Source: Lysobacter_F sp035645555
GTDB lineage: Bacteria; Pseudomonadota; Gammaproteobacteria; Xanthomonadales; Xanthomonadaceae
DNA: 64,000 bases
Direction of reading: 5' to 3'
NCBI GenBank assembly: GCA_035645555.1
Contig: DASQMI010000069.1
Span: 10,545 to 74,544 of the forward strand
Part shown: piece by piece, positions 61,207-64,000 of the stretch
How the letters are laid out: each line of letters begins with the position of its first letter
Position numbering within the stretch: position 1 is the stretch's first letter
Notes under the pieces: model-generated
What the model was told of the DNA's origin: nothing
The model's database searches: none
The model's input: only the letters and a program-made list of their open reading frames with translations
Translations under genes and position numbers: made by a program

Positions 61207-63459
61207 ATGCGCGCTCCCCTCACGCTTGCGATCATGGCCGTGCTGGCCGGCACCGCCACACCCGCCCTCGCGGTCACCATCGACGGCCGCATCGACCCCG
61301 CCGAGTGGCAGGGGGCGAAGCACGTCACCGATTTCCGTATGGTGCAGCCGCTCTCGCGGCAGCCGACGCCGTACCCGACCGAGGCCTGGGTGCTGTCCAC
61401 GCCGGAGGGCCTGGCGATCGGTTTCCGCAACATGCAGCCGGCCAGCGTGCCGCGCACCCGCCAGCGCGCGCAGCGCGACGAGGGCGGTCCGGTCGACCGG
61501 GTCAACCTCTACGTCGATTTCGACGGCGACGGCCGCACCGGCTACAACTTCACCGTGCTGCTGTCGGGCAGCATCATCGACGGCACGCTGGTCAACGAGA
61601 ACCAGTACAACACCGACTGGGACGGCGACTGGCGCTATGCGGTCGCCGAGGACGGCGAATACTGGTCGGCCGAGATGCTGATCCCGTGGCACATCGCCAC
61701 GATGCAGAAGGCCGGCGGCGAGACGCGCACCATCGCGCTGTCGCTGGACCGGGTGATCGGCGCCACCGGCGAGCGCATGGCCTGGCCGGCGGTGACGTTC
61801 ACCGAACAGCGCTTCCTGTCGGCGTTCGAGCGCATCGAGATCCCGCAGTACAGCCAGTCGCTGCTGGCGATTACGCCGTACGTGGTTGGCCTGTACGACA
61901 ACGTCGACGGCAGCGCCGACTTCGACGCCGGCGCGGACGTGTTCTGGAAGCCGAGCGGCCAATTCCAGCTCAGCGGTACGCTGAATCCGGACTTCGGCCA
62001 GGTCGAGAGCGACGACCTGGTGGTCAACTTCGGCGCGATCGAGACATTCTTCAACGACAAGCGGCCGTTCTTCACCGAGAACCAGAGCTACTTCGACGTG
62101 CCGTTCGGCGGCCTCAACGGCGCCAACCGGCTGATCTACACCCGTCGCGTCGGCGCCCTGGCCGACGACGGCAGCGGCGCCGGCGACGTGCAGGCGGCCG
62201 TGAAGCTCAACGGCAGCGTGGGCGGCTTCGGTTACGGCGTGTTCGCCGCCACCGAGGGCGACGATGTCGGTCGCGATTTCTATGCGCTGCGCGCCACCCG
62301 CGACAGCGAGCGCCACGGCTTCGGCGCGATGCTGACCCGGGTGGAGCGGCCGTTCCTCGACCGCACGGCCGACGTGTTCTCGGTCGAGCATCGCTGGAAA
62401 CCCAACGCGCAGTGGAACATCCGCACTGTCGCGGTGGGCTCCAGTGTCGAGCAGCGCGGCCGCAGCGTCGACGACACCGGCGCGCAGGTCCGCATCGACT
62501 ACGACATGGGCGGCGGCTGGCGCCAGCAGCTGTACGCGCTGCACCTCGGCGACAACCTTCAGCTCAACGACTTCGGCTTCCTCGAGCGCAACAACTTCAA
62601 CTACGCGCGCTACGAGATCGCCCGCCGCGTCACCAACCTGCCGGCCGATTCGAAGTACAACTCGCACGACTGGCGCTATGCGATCTCGCACCGCTCCAAC
62701 GACGACGGCCTGCACATCGCCTACGCCTACGCGATCAACCGCCAGAGCGAGCGCCGCGACGGCGGCAACCAGTTCATCGAGCTGGCCGGCTGGACCCGCG
62801 GCAACGACGACCTGATCCTGCGCGGCAACGGCGTGGTGCGCGTGCCGGCGCGGCTGTACCTGTTCGGCGAGCGTTTCCGCCCGCGCAAGGACGGCAACTG
62901 GTCGTGGTACGCGAACGCACGCTACGCGGCCGATGGCCTGGGCGGCGTCGACGAGGGCGCGGTGCGGGTGCGCTTCGAGCCCACCTACCACGTCAACGAC
63001 ACGCTCAGCTTCTTCTCCGGCGTGGAGATCGGTCACAACCCTGACTGGCTGCTGTGGCGCGGCGGCAACCGGCTGGCGACGTTCGAGTCCGACAGCATCC
63101 AGCTCGATGCCGGCATGACCTGGCTGATCTCCAACCGCCAGGAACTGCGCGTGCGGCTGGAGGCGATCGGGCTGGACGCGAAGACCGAGCAGGTGTGGCG
63201 CGTCGGAGCCGACCGCCGCGCGCGTCCGGTCGACGAGGACGTGCCGGACTTCGGCCTGCGCACGATGGGCTTCCAGGTGCGCTACCGCTACGAGCTGGCG
63301 CCGCTGTCGTACCTGTACATCGCCTACGTGCGCGGCGGCTCGCTGTTCGAGGAGGAGATCGGCCGCGATTTCGAGGCCGGCCGCCAGTTCGGCGACGCGT
63401 TCGACCTGCGCGACAGCGAGCAGCTGCTGGTGAAGCTGTCCTACCGGTTCGAGATCTGA
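61207..63459 (+). CDS. DUF5916 outer membrane barrel protein
   Basis: 750 aa. Signal peptide (LTLAIMAVLAGTATPALA), then a CBM9-like domain at about 25-200 (TIDGRIDPAEWQGAKHVTDF, NLYVDFDGDGRTGYNFTV), then the DUF5916 region (SGTLNPDFGQVESDDLVVNF, FNDKRPFFTENQSYFDVPFG, NRLIYTRRVG) and alternating beta strands ending in LLVKLSYRFEI. The C-terminal barrel is inferred from alternating aromatic strands. The substrate is unknown; linked hydrolases are not present nearby. Confidence 0.9.
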   Translation: MRAPLTLAIMAVLAGTATPALAVTIDGRIDPAEWQGAKHVTDFRMVQPLSRQPTPYPTEAWVLSTPEGLAIGFRNMQPASVPRTRQRAQRDEGGPVDRVNLYVDFDGDGRTGYNFTVLLSGSIIDGTLVNENQYNTDWDGDWRYAVAEDGEYWSAEMLIPWHIATMQKAGGETRTIALSLDRVIGATGERMAWPAVTFTEQRFLSAFERIEIPQYSQSLLAITPYVVGLYDNVDGSADFDAGADVFWKPSGQFQLSGTLNPDFGQVESDDLVVNFGAIETFFNDKRPFFTENQSYFDVPFGGLNGANRLIYTRRVGALADDGSGAGDVQAAVKLNGSVGGFGYGVFAATEGDDVGRDFYALRATRDSERHGFGAMLTRVERPFLDRTADVFSVEHRWKPNAQWNIRTVAVGSSVEQRGRSVDDTGAQVRIDYDMGGGWRQQLYALHLGDNLQLNDFGFLERNNFNYARYEIARRVTNLPADSKYNSHDWRYAISHRSNDDGLHIAYAYAINRQSERRDGGNQFIELAGWTRGNDDLILRGNGVVRVPARLYLFGERFRPRKDGNWSWYANARYAADGLGGVDEGAVRVRFEPTYHVNDTLSFFSGVEIGHNPDWLLWRGGNRLATFESDSIQLDAGMTWLISNRQELRVRLEAIGLDAKTEQVWRVGADRRARPVDEDVPDFGLRTMGFQVRYRYELAPLSYLYIAYVRGGSLFEEEIGRDFEAGRQFGDAFDLRDSEQLLVKLSYRFEI

Positions 63460-63472
63460 ACCCGCGACGCCG

Positions 63473-64000
63473 TCACGACGACGGCGCCTCGCGCAGCAGC
63501 ACCGAGTTGATGCGCCACTGCCGGTCGTTCTCGGCGGCGTCGGCCGCGAGCGCGCGCCGCAGCAGGTAGGTGCCCTCGAGGCGGCGCATGCGGCCGTCGC
63601 GGTACTGCAGGGTGACCGTTACCGGCACCTCGACGTATTGCGCGGCGGTGCCGCTGCGCATCCGCGTCGGCGCGCCGACCTCGGCCTGCACGTCGACCGT
63701 CTCGCGCAGGCCGGCGGCGAATCCGTCCAGGCTCTGGCCGCTGGCGCGGCCGTCGTCGGCCCACAGCAGGTAGGCGCGATCGAACGCACCGCGGTCGAGT
63801 TCGGCGTGGTACTGGCGCACCAGTGCGATCGCCTCGTCGGCAGTGGCGGCCGCCGCCGTCTGCGCGGTGCCGGCGGCCGCGCCGGCGAGTGCCGCGCCGG
63901 GCGTGCCCGCCTCGGTGCCGGGCGCGCCGTCCGGGACCGCCGGCAGCGACGGGTCGAGCAGCGCCGGATCGATCGGCTCCCCGCTGGCGAGTGCCGGATC
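63473..64000 (-). CDS. Unrecognised protein, C-terminal part (cut by window edge)
   Basis: The frame is open from the window edge to a stop at 63473 (175 codons visible), so the start lies beyond the window. The visible part begins with an Ala/Pro/Gly-rich linker (ALAGAAAGTAQTAAAATADE) and then a compact domain (LVRQYHAELDRGAFDRAYLL, LEGTYLLRRALAADAA, QWRINSVLLREAPSS) with a pattern like NTF2-like or nuclear-transport-factor folds. I do not recognise the family; the NTF2-like idea is weak. Convergent with the DUF5916 gene. Confidence 0.6.
   Translation of the reverse strand, partial: DPALASGEPIDPALLDPSLPAVPDGAPGTEAGTPGAALAGAAAGTAQTAAAATADEAIALVRQYHAELDRGAFDRAYLLWADDGRASGQSLDGFAAGLRETVDVQAEVGAPTRMRSGTAAQYVEVPVTVTLQYRDGRMRRLEGTYLLRRALAADAAENDRQWRINSVLLREAPSS

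Noticed and set aside
60913..63036. A 707-codon minus-strand open frame.
   Set aside because: It lies antisense to the DUF5916 gene, whose own frame has a signal peptide and family motifs. Long antisense frames are expected at this GC content.

Overview
The window is a dense, GC-rich (roughly 70% by eye, not computed) chromosomal segment of a gammaproteobacterium. Gene content and order match the Lysobacteraceae/Xanthomonadaceae (Lysobacter, Luteimonas, Xanthomonas relatives). Pointers are the fused cysNC gene, the pilTU locus beside yggS-proC-DUF4426, the lptC-lptA-lptB-rpoN-hpf-hprK-rapZ-PTS-mgtE order, the Rrf2-sufBCDS operon with a Rieske ferredoxin gene, amgK-murU, and GTAG-type REP repeats. 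The genus assignment is inference. I see about 68 protein genes. Both ends of the window cut a gene. I found no rRNA, tRNA, CRISPR array, prophage or insertion sequence.

Layout: 1-8992 holds a truncated propeller sensor gene, sdaA, a glutaredoxin-like gene, a yceI-cytochrome b561-yceI operon, a large hybrid propeller kinase and hemE. 9030-12618 holds a WGR protein, three REP repeats, aroB-aroK, a glycerate-kinase-like gene and divergent pdxH. 12615-17873 holds a BtuF-like protein, DUF4426, proC, yggS and divergent pilT-pilU. 18016-21405 holds yqgE-ruvX-pyrB and convergent mgtE. 21979-31661 is one long minus-strand block: PTS EI, HPr, EIIA, rapZ, hprK, hpf, rpoN, lptB, lptA, lptC, kdsC, kdsD. 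31809-34026 holds ibaG-murA-GNAT. 34034-37107 holds two DUF3108 genes with purN-purM. 37227-40193 holds DUF2066, a PerM-like transporter and hda. 40282-41996 holds murU-amgK. 42126-44914 is the cysD-cysNC sulfate activation operon. 44962-49272 holds a soluble PAS/GAF hybrid kinase and an M20 peptidase, separated by a structured 240-bp gap. 49459-53413 holds comEA, hutD, a PepSY protein and a TonB-dependent receptor with a Fur-like box. 53530-60415 is an expanded suf operon under an Rrf2 regulator. 60557-64000 holds a SET-domain protein, a DUF5916 outer membrane protein and a truncated gene.

The genes are mostly housekeeping: envelope biogenesis (LPS transport, Kdo, murein precursor and recycling), Fe-S assembly, sulfur assimilation, a regulatory phosphotransferase system and twitching motility. 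Translational coupling by ATGA, GTGA or TGATG overlaps is very common.

I found no convincing undescribed multi-gene system. The best leads are these: (1) A/T-rich -10-like hexamers lying exactly 6 bp before the start codon of several genes, which implies leaderless mRNAs. The clearest case is the divergent glycerate-kinase/pdxH pair, whose start codons are only 17 bp apart. (2) A suf operon carrying two acetyltransferase genes and a small membrane protein but no sufE. (3) A BtuF-like protein without a signal peptide. (4) A structured intergenic region near 47.7 kb. All promoters and operators are sequence-based predictions.
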